This document shows, piece after piece, positions 30,399 to 38,517 of a stretch of DNA of 64,000 nt (positions are counted from its first letter, which is position 1; every line of letters begins with the position of its first letter). The DNA is from Sphaerisporangium fuscum. Lineage in GTDB: Bacteria; Actinomycetota; Actinomycetes; Streptosporangiales; Streptosporangiaceae. A model generated the notes under the pieces. That model made no database searches, was not told where the DNA came from, and saw nothing but the letters and a program-made list of their open reading frames with translations. The position numbers and the translations under genes are program-made. The stretch is from NCBI RefSeq assembly GCF_018531465.1, contig NZ_JAHDTF010000024.1, forward strand, positions 124,001-188,000, read 5' to 3'.

Positions 30399-32599
30399 CG
30401 TGGCTCCGGGCCCGCGCTCGCCCGGACGGCGGCACCGGGTCCGGAGCCGCCGGCGCAGGCCCGGAGAGCGACGACACCCGCCCGGACGGCGGCACGGGGA
30501 CCGGGGCCGCCGGTGCGGACCCGCACGGCGACGACGTCCGCCCGGACGGCGGTGCGGCCGGGCCGGCGAGCCCGGGGCTGGGGGTGGGCCGTCGCCGCGG
30601 CGCCGGGCGCGGGCCACGGCGGGACGGGGCGTTCGACCGGCGTCTCATCACGCCGATGGTCCTCGGGTCGATCCTGAACCCGGTCAACTCCTCGATGCTG
30701 GCCGTGGCGCTGGTCCCCATCGGACACTCGTTCGGCGTCTCGCCCGCGCGGACCGCGTGGCTGGTGTCCGCGCTGTACCTGGCCACGGCGGTCGGGCAGC
30801 CGGTCATCGGCCGGCTGGTGGACACCTACGGCCCGCGGCCGCTGTACCTGGCGGGCACGTCCCTGGTCGGCGTCGCCGGCCTGACGGGCGTCCTGGCTCC
30901 CCACCTCGGCGTGCTGGTCGTCTCCCGGGTGCTGCTCGGGCTCGGCACCTCGGCCGCCTACCCGGCGTCGATGTTCCTGCTGCGCGCCGAGTCCGAACGC
31001 ACCGGGGTGCGCAGCCCGAGCGGCATCCTGGCCGCCCTGTCGATCTCCGGCCAGGTCGTCGCGGTCGTCGGCCCGACCCTCGGAGGGTTGCTCATCGGGG
31101 CCGGAGGCTGGCGGCTGATCTTCGGCGTCAACGTGCCGCTGTCGGCGGCCTGCCTGGTGCTGGGCGCGCTGTACCTGCCCCGGCGCCGGGCTCTCACGCG
31201 GTCGGCCCCCGGCCGCGCGGAGGGCGTGGACGTCCCGGGCATGGCCCTGTTCGCGGGCACGCTGACGCCGTTCATGCTGTTCCTGATGGCGCCGGCCGCG
31301 GACCACGCCCACCTCCTGGCGATCACCGTGGTCGCGGCGGCCTGCTTCGCCGTGTGGGAGCTGCGGGCCGCCCGGCCGTTCCTCGACCTGCGGGTGCTGC
31401 GCGGCAACCCGGCCCTGCTGGCCACCTACGTGCGGCAACTGCTGGCCTACACCACCGGCTACGCGTTCCTGTACGGGTTCACGCAGTGGCTGGAGGAGGG
31501 GCGCTCGCTGAGCCCGTCGGCGGCCGGGTTGCTGCTGTTGCCGATGTCGGGGGCGGCCGTCGCCGTGACGGCCCTGACCGGGCGCCGGGCCGAGGTGCGC
31601 GGCAAGCTCGTCACCGGCGCCGTGGTGCAGGTCGCCGGCTGCGCGGCACTGCTGGCGGCCGCCCCCTCCAGCCCCGTCTGGCTGCTGGCGCTCGTCGGCG
31701 TGCTCGCCGGCGTTCCGCAGGGCCTCAACGGCCTGGCCAACCAGAACGCGCTGTACGCCCAGGCCGATCCCGCCCGGATGGGCTCCTCGGCCGGGCTGCT
31801 GCGCACCTTCACCTACCTCGGCGCGGTGCTGGCCCCGGCGGCCGACGCCGCGTTCTTCCGCGAGGGGGCCACCACGGGCGGACTGCACCGGCTGAGCCTG
31901 CTGCTGCTGGCTGTCGCGGTGCCGCTCCTGGCCGTCACCCTCGCCGACCGTTCACTGCGCCGCGTCGGCCGTCCCGGCGCCGCGGCGTCCGACACCGGAA
32001 AGAAGGACACGGCGATGGCCGTCACCACCCTCGACCCCCGCAGCGCGCTGGTCGTCATCGATTTGCAGAACGGCGTGCTGGCCGCGTCCGGCAGCCCGCA
32101 CCCCACCTCCGAGGTGCTCACCCGCACGGTCGAGCTGGCCGAGGCGTTCCGCGCCCGCGAACTCCCGGTGGTCCTGGTGCGCGTCACCTTCGCGCCCGAC
32201 GGCTCCGACGCCCCGCCCGGACGCAGCGAGGTCTCCCGCCCCGCCGGGGCCCGGCCCGCCGGATGGGACGAGCTGGCCGGCGAGCTGGCGGGGCACCCGG
32301 AGGACATCGTCGTCACCAAGCGCAACTGGTCGGCCTTCTACGGCACCGACCTGGACCTGCAGCTGCGCCGCCGCGGCGTCACGCAGATCGTGCTCACCGG
32401 GGTGGCGACCAGCATCGGCGTCGAGTCCACCGCCCGCGCCGCCCACGAGCACGGCTACCACGTCACCCTGGCCACCGACGCCATGACCGACCTGGACGGC
32501 GACGCCCACCGCCACAGCGTCGAGAAGATCTTCCCCCGCCTGGGCGAGACCGGCACCACCGCCGACATCCTCGGCCTGCTGGCCAAGACCCACGCCTGA
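30395..32599 (+). CDS. MFS transporter fused in frame to an isochorismatase-family domain
   Basis: A 734-residue open frame without an internal stop. Residues 1-80 are a Gly/Asp-rich cytoplasmic lead with 20-residue repeats; residues about 85-530 form an MFS drug/H+ antiporter (LNPVNSSMLAVALVPI, LVDTYGPRPLYLAG). After a TGKKDTA linker, residues about 541-734 are an isochorismatase-like hydrolase beginning MAVTTLDPRSALVVIDLQNG. The hydrolase catalytic Asp and Lys regions are present (VVIDLQNG, VVTKRNWSAF), but the Cys position reads ATSIGVESTA, with Gly. An internal ATG at 32015 after AAGAAGG could also yield a free 194-residue hydrolase. These are usually two adjacent genes. Confidence 0.8.
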   Translation: MTWLRARARPDGGTGSGAAGAGPESDDTRPDGGTGTGAAGADPHGDDVRPDGGAAGPASPGLGVGRRRGAGRGPRRDGAFDRRLITPMVLGSILNPVNSSMLAVALVPIGHSFGVSPARTAWLVSALYLATAVGQPVIGRLVDTYGPRPLYLAGTSLVGVAGLTGVLAPHLGVLVVSRVLLGLGTSAAYPASMFLLRAESERTGVRSPSGILAALSISGQVVAVVGPTLGGLLIGAGGWRLIFGVNVPLSAACLVLGALYLPRRRALTRSAPGRAEGVDVPGMALFAGTLTPFMLFLMAPAADHAHLLAITVVAAACFAVWELRAARPFLDLRVLRGNPALLATYVRQLLAYTTGYAFLYGFTQWLEEGRSLSPSAAGLLLLPMSGAAVAVTALTGRRAEVRGKLVTGAVVQVAGCAALLAAAPSSPVWLLALVGVLAGVPQGLNGLANQNALYAQADPARMGSSAGLLRTFTYLGAVLAPAADAAFFREGATTGGLHRLSLLLLAVAVPLLAVTLADRSLRRVGRPGAAASDTGKKDTAMAVTTLDPRSALVVIDLQNGVLAASGSPHPTSEVLTRTVELAEAFRARELPVVLVRVTFAPDGSDAPPGRSEVSRPAGARPAGWDELAGELAGHPEDIVVTKRNWSAFYGTDLDLQLRRRGVTQIVLTGVATSIGVESTARAAHEHGYHVTLATDAMTDLDGDAHRHSVEKIFPRLGETGTTADILGLLAKTHA
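30421..30580 (+). repeat. 60-base tandem repeat in the N-terminus of the MFS fusion
   Basis: Copies begin at 30421, 30481 and 30541 (about 2.7 copies), each opening CCCGGACGGCGG. The unit encodes 20 residues opening RPDGG, with a variable Asp-rich second half. The period is a multiple of three, so copy-number change would keep the frame. Confidence 0.8.
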
Positions 32600-32793
32600 G
32601 CCCCGGGTCCGCCCTTCACAGGTCGGCGGGTGCGGCCGCTCGTGGGGCACCGGCCCCGGCGGCTGACGATCTCCTGGTACCTCGTTGCTGGATCGTTATC
32701 AGGGCGTGTGCACAAAAGGAGCTTTTCGGTTGTCTCACGTATGGAACGCATCCCCGCGCATCACCTGCGTAAGGCCATATGAGGAGTACGACC

Positions 32794-33840
32794 GTGAACA
32801 CCCCCAAGCGGACGGCCTACGTCTCGCTCGCCCTTGTCGCCGCCGCCTCGGTCGCGGCCTGTTCGGCCGAGGGCGCCCCGTCCGCACGGTCCGCGCCCGC
32901 CGGCGTCACGGCGCAGGCCGGCACCGCGCAGCCCGGGGGAGGGACGACGCCGAAGGGCGCCCGCGTCCACCCCGTCCACCTGCGCGCGGCGGCGATCGGC
33001 ATCGCCGATATCACGCCGATGGGCGACGACGTCGAGAAGATCGGCGTCGGTTCGCCGATCATCGTCACCTTCGACAAGCAGGTGGCCGACCGGGCCGCGG
33101 TGGAGGCGGTGCTGCAGGTCCAGGCCGACAAGCCCGTCGAGGGCGCCTGGCGCTGGATCGCCCCCAACAAGGTCGTCTACCGCACCAAGACGTACTGGAA
33201 GCCGCACCAGAAGGTCCTCTTCACCGCGCGTCTGAGCCAGATCCCCGGCAACCAGGGCGCCAAGGACGTCACCCGGCGCTTCGCGATCGGCACCGCCAAC
33301 ATCGCACTGGTGGACACCCGCAGGCACGTCATGAAGGTCCGCCGCGACGGCAAGCTCGCCAAGACCATCCCGATCAGCGCGGGCCGCGGCGGCCTGGTGC
33401 GCAACGGGGTCGACCTCTACCTGACCACCAGCGGCGTCCACCTGGCCATGGGCAAGAAGAAGGTGGAGACCATGACGTCCGGGTGGATGGGCGTCACCGA
33501 CCCCAAGGACCCGCTGTACTACAAGCTGGAGATCCCCTGGGCGGTCCGGATCTCCGACAGCGGCGAGTACGTCCACCAGAGCGCGGGCGACTTCCAGTTC
33601 CTCGGCAGGTCCAACCAGAGCCACGGCTGCGTGCGGGCGACCCCCGCCGGGGCCAAGTGGTTCTACGGCATCGCCCAGCGCGGCGACGTGGTCCAGGTCA
33701 CCGGCACCAAGCGCAAGCTCGACTGGCGCAACGGCTGGAGCTTCTGGCAGCTCAGCTGGACCGAGTGGAAGAAGGGCAGCGCCCTGCCGAACGGCGTCCC
33801 GACCCCCGCGCCGACCCCCACGCAGGACACCGAGAGCTGA
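32794..33840 (+). CDS. L,D-transpeptidase lipoprotein (YkuD domain with Ig-like domain)
   Basis: The 348-residue cell-wall enzyme crosslinks peptidoglycan stem peptides. A lipobox VAAC puts the lipidated Cys at residue 23. A bacterial Ig-like domain (about 70-165, GSPIIVTFDKQVADRAAVE) precedes the YkuD domain with the catalytic HGCVR near residue 278 inside GRSNQSHGCVRATPAGA. A Trp-rich segment and a Pro/Thr tail end the protein, as in mycobacterial LdtMt2-type enzymes. GTG is preferred: AGGAG lies seven bases before it, while the ATG five codons earlier has none. GGAAC at 32741 followed by TGCGTAA could be an envelope-stress ECF promoter, but the spacing is long. Confidence 0.88.
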   Translation: MNTPKRTAYVSLALVAAASVAACSAEGAPSARSAPAGVTAQAGTAQPGGGTTPKGARVHPVHLRAAAIGIADITPMGDDVEKIGVGSPIIVTFDKQVADRAAVEAVLQVQADKPVEGAWRWIAPNKVVYRTKTYWKPHQKVLFTARLSQIPGNQGAKDVTRRFAIGTANIALVDTRRHVMKVRRDGKLAKTIPISAGRGGLVRNGVDLYLTTSGVHLAMGKKKVETMTSGWMGVTDPKDPLYYKLEIPWAVRISDSGEYVHQSAGDFQFLGRSNQSHGCVRATPAGAKWFYGIAQRGDVVQVTGTKRKLDWRNGWSFWQLSWTEWKKGSALPNGVPTPAPTPTQDTES

Positions 33841-33846
33841 CGAGCG

Positions 33847-33873
33847 GGGGTGCGGGGGCCGCCCCCGCACCCC
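33847..33873 (+). terminator. Terminator after the L,D-transpeptidase gene
   Basis: GGGGTGCGGGGGC and GCCCCCGCACCCC are near-perfect complementary arms with a minimal loop. There is no T-run. Confidence 0.65.
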
Positions 33874-33981
33874 TGTGACGCGGCCAGGGGTGCCGGCGCC
33901 GGCGCCCGATCTCCCGCCCGCCGTCCCCGCATTCGCCCGTGGCGAAGCCGGAAGCCGGTGAGAAAGCGGGAACTCCAGCCA

Positions 33982-34010
33982 TTGCCCGCGGGCGGATCTC
34001 GATCTACGTT
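33982..34010 (+). promoter_or_regulatory. Promoter for a leaderless MetE-like mRNA
   Basis: TTGCCC (33982-33987), a 17-base spacer and TACGTT (34005-34010) form a vegetative promoter. The ATG of the next gene begins 7 bases later, which places the transcription start at or next to the start codon. Confidence 0.65.
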
Positions 34011-34017
34011 CGTCCGC

Positions 34018-35082
34018 ATGGGCATCCCTACCGAACCTATCGGCAGTATTCCGAGACCCTCCTTCCTGCTGGCCGCGCTCGCCGGCCACGCCGAGGGGCG
34101 CGTCGGCGACGAGGAACTGGCCGCACGGCAGGACGAGGCGGTCGCCGACACCATCCAGCGGCTGGAGCAGCTCGACTGTCCCGTGCTGGTCGATGGCGAG
34201 CAGTCCAAGCCGAGCTTCGTCACCTACCCGCTCAGCGGCCTGACGAGCCTGAGCCCCGACGGCGCGGTGATCCCGTTCGCCGACGGGCACACCCGGCAGT
34301 TGCCGCGCCTGACGGCCGGCCCGTTCCAGTACCAGGTCCGCGCCTCGTCCTACCTGCGGGCCGCGCGCCGCCACACCTCCCTGCCCGTCAAGCAGGCCGT
34401 CATCGCCCCCTCGGCGCTGAGCCTGCTGTACCCGGCCGACGGCATCGACGGATACCCGCGCAAAACCTTCCTGGACGACCTGACCGCCGAGGCCGAGGCC
34501 GACATCCGCCGTTGCCTGGACGCGGGCGCCCACGTGGTGCAGCTCGACTTCACCGAGGGGCGGCTGTCGCTCAAGCTCGATCCCGGCGGTGCCCTCCTGG
34601 ACGACTTCGTCGCGCTCAACAACCAGGTGCTGGAGCGCTTCGGCGAGGCCGAGCGGGCCCGCATCGGCGTGCACACCTGCCCCGGCGGCGACCAGGACTC
34701 CACCCACAGCGCCGACGTCGACTACGCGGGCCTGCTGCCGAAGCTCTTCCAGCTGAAGGCCGGGAACTTCTACATCGAGCTGGCCGGCGAGCCCGACCCC
34801 GACCGCGTGCTCGGCATCGTCGCCGAGAACCTCCGGCCCGGCATACGGGTGTTCGTGGGGGTGACCGACCCCATCGACCCGGTGGTGGAGACGCCGGAGC
34901 TGGTACGCGACCGCGTGCTGGCCGCCGCGCGGCACATTCCCGCCGACCAGCTGGGCACCTGCGACGACTGCGGCTTCTCCCCGTTCGCCGACGACACCTC
35001 GACCTCGCGCGAGACCGCCTTCGCCAAGATCGCCGCCAGAGTCCGCGGCACCGCGCTCGCCGCCGAGGCCCTCGGCCTCTAG
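34018..35082 (+). CDS. Cobalamin-independent methionine synthase-like (MetE C-terminal-type) methyltransferase
   Basis: A 354-residue protein matching the catalytic MetE/UROD barrel alone, about half of full MetE. It opens PTEPIGSIPRP, and the zinc-site pattern is visible as HTCPGGDQD with His-x-Cys, then FYIELAG with a Glu, then GTCDDCGFSPF supplying the last Cys. Members move methyl groups to thiols such as homocysteine; the methyl donor of stand-alone forms varies and cannot be read here. There is no Shine-Dalgarno; the start is read from a leaderless promoter. It is a single-gene unit between two terminators. Confidence 0.8.
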   Translation: MGIPTEPIGSIPRPSFLLAALAGHAEGRVGDEELAARQDEAVADTIQRLEQLDCPVLVDGEQSKPSFVTYPLSGLTSLSPDGAVIPFADGHTRQLPRLTAGPFQYQVRASSYLRAARRHTSLPVKQAVIAPSALSLLYPADGIDGYPRKTFLDDLTAEAEADIRRCLDAGAHVVQLDFTEGRLSLKLDPGGALLDDFVALNNQVLERFGEAERARIGVHTCPGGDQDSTHSADVDYAGLLPKLFQLKAGNFYIELAGEPDPDRVLGIVAENLRPGIRVFVGVTDPIDPVVETPELVRDRVLAAARHIPADQLGTCDDCGFSPFADDTSTSRETAFAKIAARVRGTALAAEALGL

Positions 35083-35085
35083 AGC

Positions 35086-35132
35086 GGTCCGCTCGCGGCC
35101 CTCACCTGCCGGTGGCGGCCGCGAGCGGGACC
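35086..35132. terminator. Bidirectional terminator between the MetE-like and FAD monooxygenase genes
   Basis: GGTCCGCTCGCGGCC pairs with GGCCGCGAGCGGGACC (one bulged G). It overlaps the end of the minus-strand monooxygenase gene. Confidence 0.65.
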
Positions 35133-36328
35133 TCGGCGGTGACCGGCGCGTCCCAGTCGATGCGGTAGTCGAACTGCCAGGCCATCTTCTCCGGCTTGGC
35201 GAACAGCTTCATGAACAGCGGCATCGTCAGGTCGCGCACCACGCGGGCGACGGGCCCGGCGGCCTTGTCCCGGTCGGTGCGCGCACCGCTGGCGATGATC
35301 CGCTCGACCCGCCCGCGGCGCAGCCGCTCGTAGGCCGCGAACGCCTTCTCCATGGGCAGGTCCCGCAGGCAGCGCCCGAGCTGCACGGCGCTCTCGACGG
35401 CCTGCGAGGCGCCCTGACCGGAGCTCGGCGAGGTGGCGTGGGCGGCGTCCCCGGTCAGCACCATGCGGCCGCGGCTCCAGACGGGCACGGTCGGCAGGTC
35501 CTCCATCGCGCCGGTGATCACCAAAGTGGCGGGGTCGGCGCGGCGCAGGATCTCGAGGGCGGGCGACCGGTCGCCCTCGAACGTCTCGCGCAGCACGCGC
35601 AGCCACTCCTCGCCCCCGACCGCCCGGGCCTCGGCGGCGGTCATCGGCTCGCGCCGGGGCAGGTTGGCGAACCAGCCCGCCCGGCCGTCCTCCGTGGCGG
35701 CGTAGCTGAACAGGGCCCGCTTGCCGTAGACGAAGTACATCGTGGCGCCGGTGGAGGGCAGGCCGACATCGTCCGCCCACCCGCCGAAGCCGAGCAGGCC
35801 GGTGTAATGCGGGGCGGGCGCGGCCGGATCGATGATCGGCCGGACGGTGGAACGGATGCCGTCGGCGCCGACGAGGATGTCGCCTCTCGCCGTGGAACCG
35901 TCCGCGAAGATCGCCGTGACGCCGTCGCCGGTGTCCCGCGCTCCGGTAAGGCGACGGCCGTGCTCGAACCGGACGCCCTGGCGCACCGCCTCGTCGTACA
36001 ACGCCCGGTACAGGTCGGAACGCCACACCACGTGCATGATCGGCGGGCCGCCCTCGGTCCCGAACCGGGCCAGTCGCCGGCCGGTCCAGCTCTGCATGAC
36101 CATCGTGCCGACCGGCCAGCCCGCGGCGCGCACCGCGTCCCCCGCGCCGACCACGCCGAGGGCGTTGATGCCGTTCGGCGCGATGCCGAGCATGCCGCCC
36201 ACCCCGTCGGCCGTGCCGTCGTACGCCTCGTACACCGTGGCCTCGATGCCGGCCCGCCGCAGCGCCATGGCCGTGACCGGCCCGGCGATCCCGCCGCCGA
36301 TCACCACGGCTGTCCTGACCGCTGTCAT
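35102..36328 (-). CDS. FAD-dependent aromatic monooxygenase-like oxidoreductase
   Basis: A 408-residue class A flavoprotein hydroxylase. The dinucleotide-binding loop is VVIGGGIAGPVTA (residues 8-20), the NAD(P)H/FAD motif is GADGIRSTVR near residue 160, and the FAD-ribityl motif is LTGDAAHATSPSSGQGA near residue 290. Related enzymes hydroxylate phenols, tetracyclines or other aromatics, often as resistance or catabolic functions. It has its own upstream region with AT-rich inverted repeats. The MFS pump and TetR genes lie upstream on the same strand. Confidence 0.85.
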   Translation of the reverse strand: MTAVRTAVVIGGGIAGPVTAMALRRAGIEATVYEAYDGTADGVGGMLGIAPNGINALGVVGAGDAVRAAGWPVGTMVMQSWTGRRLARFGTEGGPPIMHVVWRSDLYRALYDEAVRQGVRFEHGRRLTGARDTGDGVTAIFADGSTARGDILVGADGIRSTVRPIIDPAAPAPHYTGLLGFGGWADDVGLPSTGATMYFVYGKRALFSYAATEDGRAGWFANLPRREPMTAAEARAVGGEEWLRVLRETFEGDRSPALEILRRADPATLVITGAMEDLPTVPVWSRGRMVLTGDAAHATSPSSGQGASQAVESAVQLGRCLRDLPMEKAFAAYERLRRGRVERIIASGARTDRDKAAGPVARVVRDLTMPLFMKLFAKPEKMAWQFDYRIDWDAPVTAEVPLAAATGR

Positions 36329-36382
36329 GTCCCGCTCCTGATGTCTCCCAGGGCCGCCGCCATGGCGACTTTATTCAGTTTC

Positions 36383-36412
36383 GACTATTCAATGTCTGAT
36401 AGTCAATATTGA
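36383..36412 (-). promoter_or_regulatory. AT-rich operator region before the FAD monooxygenase gene
   Basis: GACTAT (36383-36388), ten bases, ATAGTC (36399-36404) form an inverted repeat, immediately followed by the palindrome TCAATATTGA (36403-36412). This is the most AT-rich stretch of the surrounding 10 kb and lies 55-85 bases upstream of the start codon. It differs from the TetR operator at 38423, so a different regulator is likely. Confidence 0.5.
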
Positions 36413-36427
36413 ATATTCTCGAGGTGG

Positions 36428-37822
36428 TCAGGGCGGTGGTCCCGCCAGATTCGCGGCCGGGGCGGGGGCGGGATCGGCCGCGGGGGCCTTGGGCAGCAGC
36501 GACGCCACCGGCAGCGCCAGGGCGGCCACTCCGGCGAGGACCAGCAGGGTGGGGCCGGCCACCGGCGCCGGGCCGTCGGCGGGCATCGTCCCGGCGGCGA
36601 CGGCGATGCCGAGGGTGGGGCCGACGTTGATGGCGGTCTGCTTGAGTCCGCTGACGACCCCGGCGTACCCGGGTGGCGCGTCGCCCACGACGGTCCCCGT
36701 CGCGGTGACCATGACGGTGGCGAACCCCGCGCCGAGCACGGCGAACGTCGCGCCCGCCACCGTCCAGGGCGTGGCCGGACCCACCCCCGACAGTCCCGCC
36801 ACGCCGGCGACCACCAGGGCCGTCCCGGCGATGGCGACGCGGCGCGGGCCGTACCGGCGCAGCGCGGCGCCGGCGACGGGCGCTCCGACGATCATGAACA
36901 CGGTCAGCGGGAGCACCCGCACGCCGGTGGTGAGCGGGTCGAGCCCGATCGCGTCCTGCAGGACGAACGTGGCGGCGAACAACGCGCCGAACATGCCGGC
37001 GCTGGCCAGAAGCAGGATCGCCATCGACGCCGTCACCGGCACCGAGCGCGCGACCGCGGGCGGCACGATCGGGTGCCCGCCGCGCCGTTCGTGGACGACC
37101 AGCGCCGCGGCGAGGCCCGCGACGACGGCGAACCCGAGCCACGTCGGCGCGCCGGTCCACCCGTGCGCCGGCACCCCGGACAGGGTGTGCACCAGAGCCG
37201 CCAGCGCGGCCGCCAGCAGCGCCGCGCCGGTGAGATCGAGCCGCCGGCCTCCGGCGGGGGAGGGGGCCGGCACGCGTACGGCGAGGGTGATCAGGGCGAT
37301 CGCGATCGCGGCCGGGACGTTGACGACGAACACGGCGCGCCAGCCGAGATGCTCGACGAGCGCGCCGCCGAGCACCGGGCCGGCCCCCGCGGCGACGCCG
37401 ATCGCGCTGGTCCGGATGGCGACCGGCGTGCCGAGCCGGTCCGGCGGGTAGGCCAGCCGCAGCAGCGCGAGCGTCGCCGGCTGCAGGAGCGCGCCGAACA
37501 CCCCCTGCGCGGCCCGCAGGCCGATCACCCACCCGACTCCCGGCGCGAGGGCGATGCCGGCCGAGGCCGCCCCGAAACCGAGCACCCCGGCGACCAGCAG
37601 CCGCCGATGCCCGTACCGGTCGCCGAGGCGGCCCGCGACGACCAGGAGCGCCGCCACGGCGAGCAGGTAGGCGGTGCTGGTCCACTGGATCTGCGTCACG
37701 CTCGCACGCAGGTCGTGCCGCAGGCTGGGCTGCGCCACCACCAGCACCGTGCCGTCCAGCGCGACGATCATGGCGCCCGCCACGCTGGCCATGAGGGCGA
37801 GGCGGCGCCGTGCCGCGGTCAT
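36428..37822 (-). CDS. MFS transporter, DHA2 (14-TM) drug-efflux type
   Basis: A 464-residue pump with about 14 membrane segments. It has motif A GRLGDRYGHRR, the DHA2 start IVALDGTVLVVAQPSL, motif C-like GPVLGGALVEHLGWRAVF and a Pro/Ala-rich tail. It starts inside the stop of the TetR gene (ATGA), so regulator and pump form one operon. The export substrate is unknown. The non-coding extension upstream of the ATG lies in the TetR gene. Confidence 0.88.
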   Translation of the reverse strand: MTAARRRLALMASVAGAMIVALDGTVLVVAQPSLRHDLRASVTQIQWTSTAYLLAVAALLVVAGRLGDRYGHRRLLVAGVLGFGAASAGIALAPGVGWVIGLRAAQGVFGALLQPATLALLRLAYPPDRLGTPVAIRTSAIGVAAGAGPVLGGALVEHLGWRAVFVVNVPAAIAIALITLAVRVPAPSPAGGRRLDLTGAALLAAALAALVHTLSGVPAHGWTGAPTWLGFAVVAGLAAALVVHERRGGHPIVPPAVARSVPVTASMAILLLASAGMFGALFAATFVLQDAIGLDPLTTGVRVLPLTVFMIVGAPVAGAALRRYGPRRVAIAGTALVVAGVAGLSGVGPATPWTVAGATFAVLGAGFATVMVTATGTVVGDAPPGYAGVVSGLKQTAINVGPTLGIAVAAGTMPADGPAPVAGPTLLVLAGVAALALPVASLLPKAPAADPAPAPAANLAGPPP

Positions 37823-38424
37823 CGGGCCGGGCCGAGGTGGGCGTCCAGCGTCGCGGTGAGGAGCCGCTCGAGGGGGTCGTCCCCGGGGGCGGTGTCCAGG
37901 ACGAGCTGCAGGCTTCCCCAGCCCCACAACTGCGCGATGCCGTGCACGTTCGACCAGAGGGCGGCGGCGGTGACGGCCGGGGGCGGCCCGGCGTCGGCGC
38001 GGCACTGGGCGACGAGCTCGACGATCAGCCGGAACAGCGGGAGGGTCGACTCGCGCAGGCGGGGCCCGTCCGGCGCGTCGTGCTTCTCGCTGTCGAGCAG
38101 GTCGTGGCGGAACATCAGCTCGAACATGCCGCGGTGCTCCAGGGCGTACTCGAGGTAGACCCGCGCAGTGGTCCGCAACCGGCCGCGCGCGGAGGTCGCG
38201 CCCTCGGTGGCCGCGCCGACGCGGGCGGCGAGGTCGGCGAAACCGCGCCGGGCGATGGCGGAGAGCAGGGCGTGGTGGGTCGGGAAGTACCGGCGCGGCG
38301 CGCCGTGTGACACCCCTGCCCGGCGGGCGATCTCCCGCAACCCGAGCGAGGCGGATCCGCCGGTCATGACCAGCTCCACCCCGACGTCGATCAGTCGCTC
38401 CCGTAGAGAGCTATCGGATTCCAT
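37819..38424 (-). CDS. TetR family transcriptional repressor
   Basis: A 201-residue regulator. The N-terminal helix-turn-helix reads LRERLIDVGVELVMTGG then LREIARRAGVSHGAPRRYFPTHHALL, the TetR signature. The C-terminal ligand domain is of the TetR_C_33/WHG type by its late ALWSNVHGIAQLWGWGS. Two copies of a 15-base palindrome flank and overlap its start codon, so it very likely represses itself and the co-transcribed pump. ATG is chosen over a GTG two codons earlier because the latter lies in the operator. Confidence 0.87.
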   Translation of the reverse strand: MESDSSLRERLIDVGVELVMTGGSASLGLREIARRAGVSHGAPRRYFPTHHALLSAIARRGFADLAARVGAATEGATSARGRLRTTARVYLEYALEHRGMFELMFRHDLLDSEKHDAPDGPRLRESTLPLFRLIVELVAQCRADAGPPPAVTAAALWSNVHGIAQLWGWGSLQLVLDTAPGDDPLERLLTATLDAHLGPAR

Positions 38425-38461
38425 AGACACTGTCTACCAGTTAGCTGTAGACACTGTCTAC
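38423..38461. promoter_or_regulatory. Twin TetR operators (TAGACA-C-TGTCTA palindromes)
   Basis: A near-perfect copy at 38423-38437 and a perfect copy at 38447-38461 (GTAGACA-C-TGTCTAC) are 24 bases apart centre to centre. The first overlaps the TetR start codon. The second lies about 45 bases from the -10 of the divergent MFS unit. Confidence 0.8.
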
Positions 38462-38504
38462 TCAGCCCGAGAAGACCGATCGAGGAGAATTGTGTAAGCG
38501 CTGT

Positions 38505-38510
38505 TACGAT
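38505..38510 (+). promoter_or_regulatory. -10 element for the small ORF and MFS gene
   Basis: TACGAT lies 7 bases before the ATG at 38518, the same spacing as at the MetE-like gene, implying a leaderless mRNA. No good -35 is visible. Confidence 0.5.
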
Positions 38511-38517
38511 CTCGCCC

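Noticed and set aside
32741..32780. ECF (SigE-like) promoter GGAAC before the L,D-transpeptidase
   Set aside because: The gap to the CGT-type -10 is about 20 bases, longer than usual, so it is mentioned in the gene entry but not listed as a feature.
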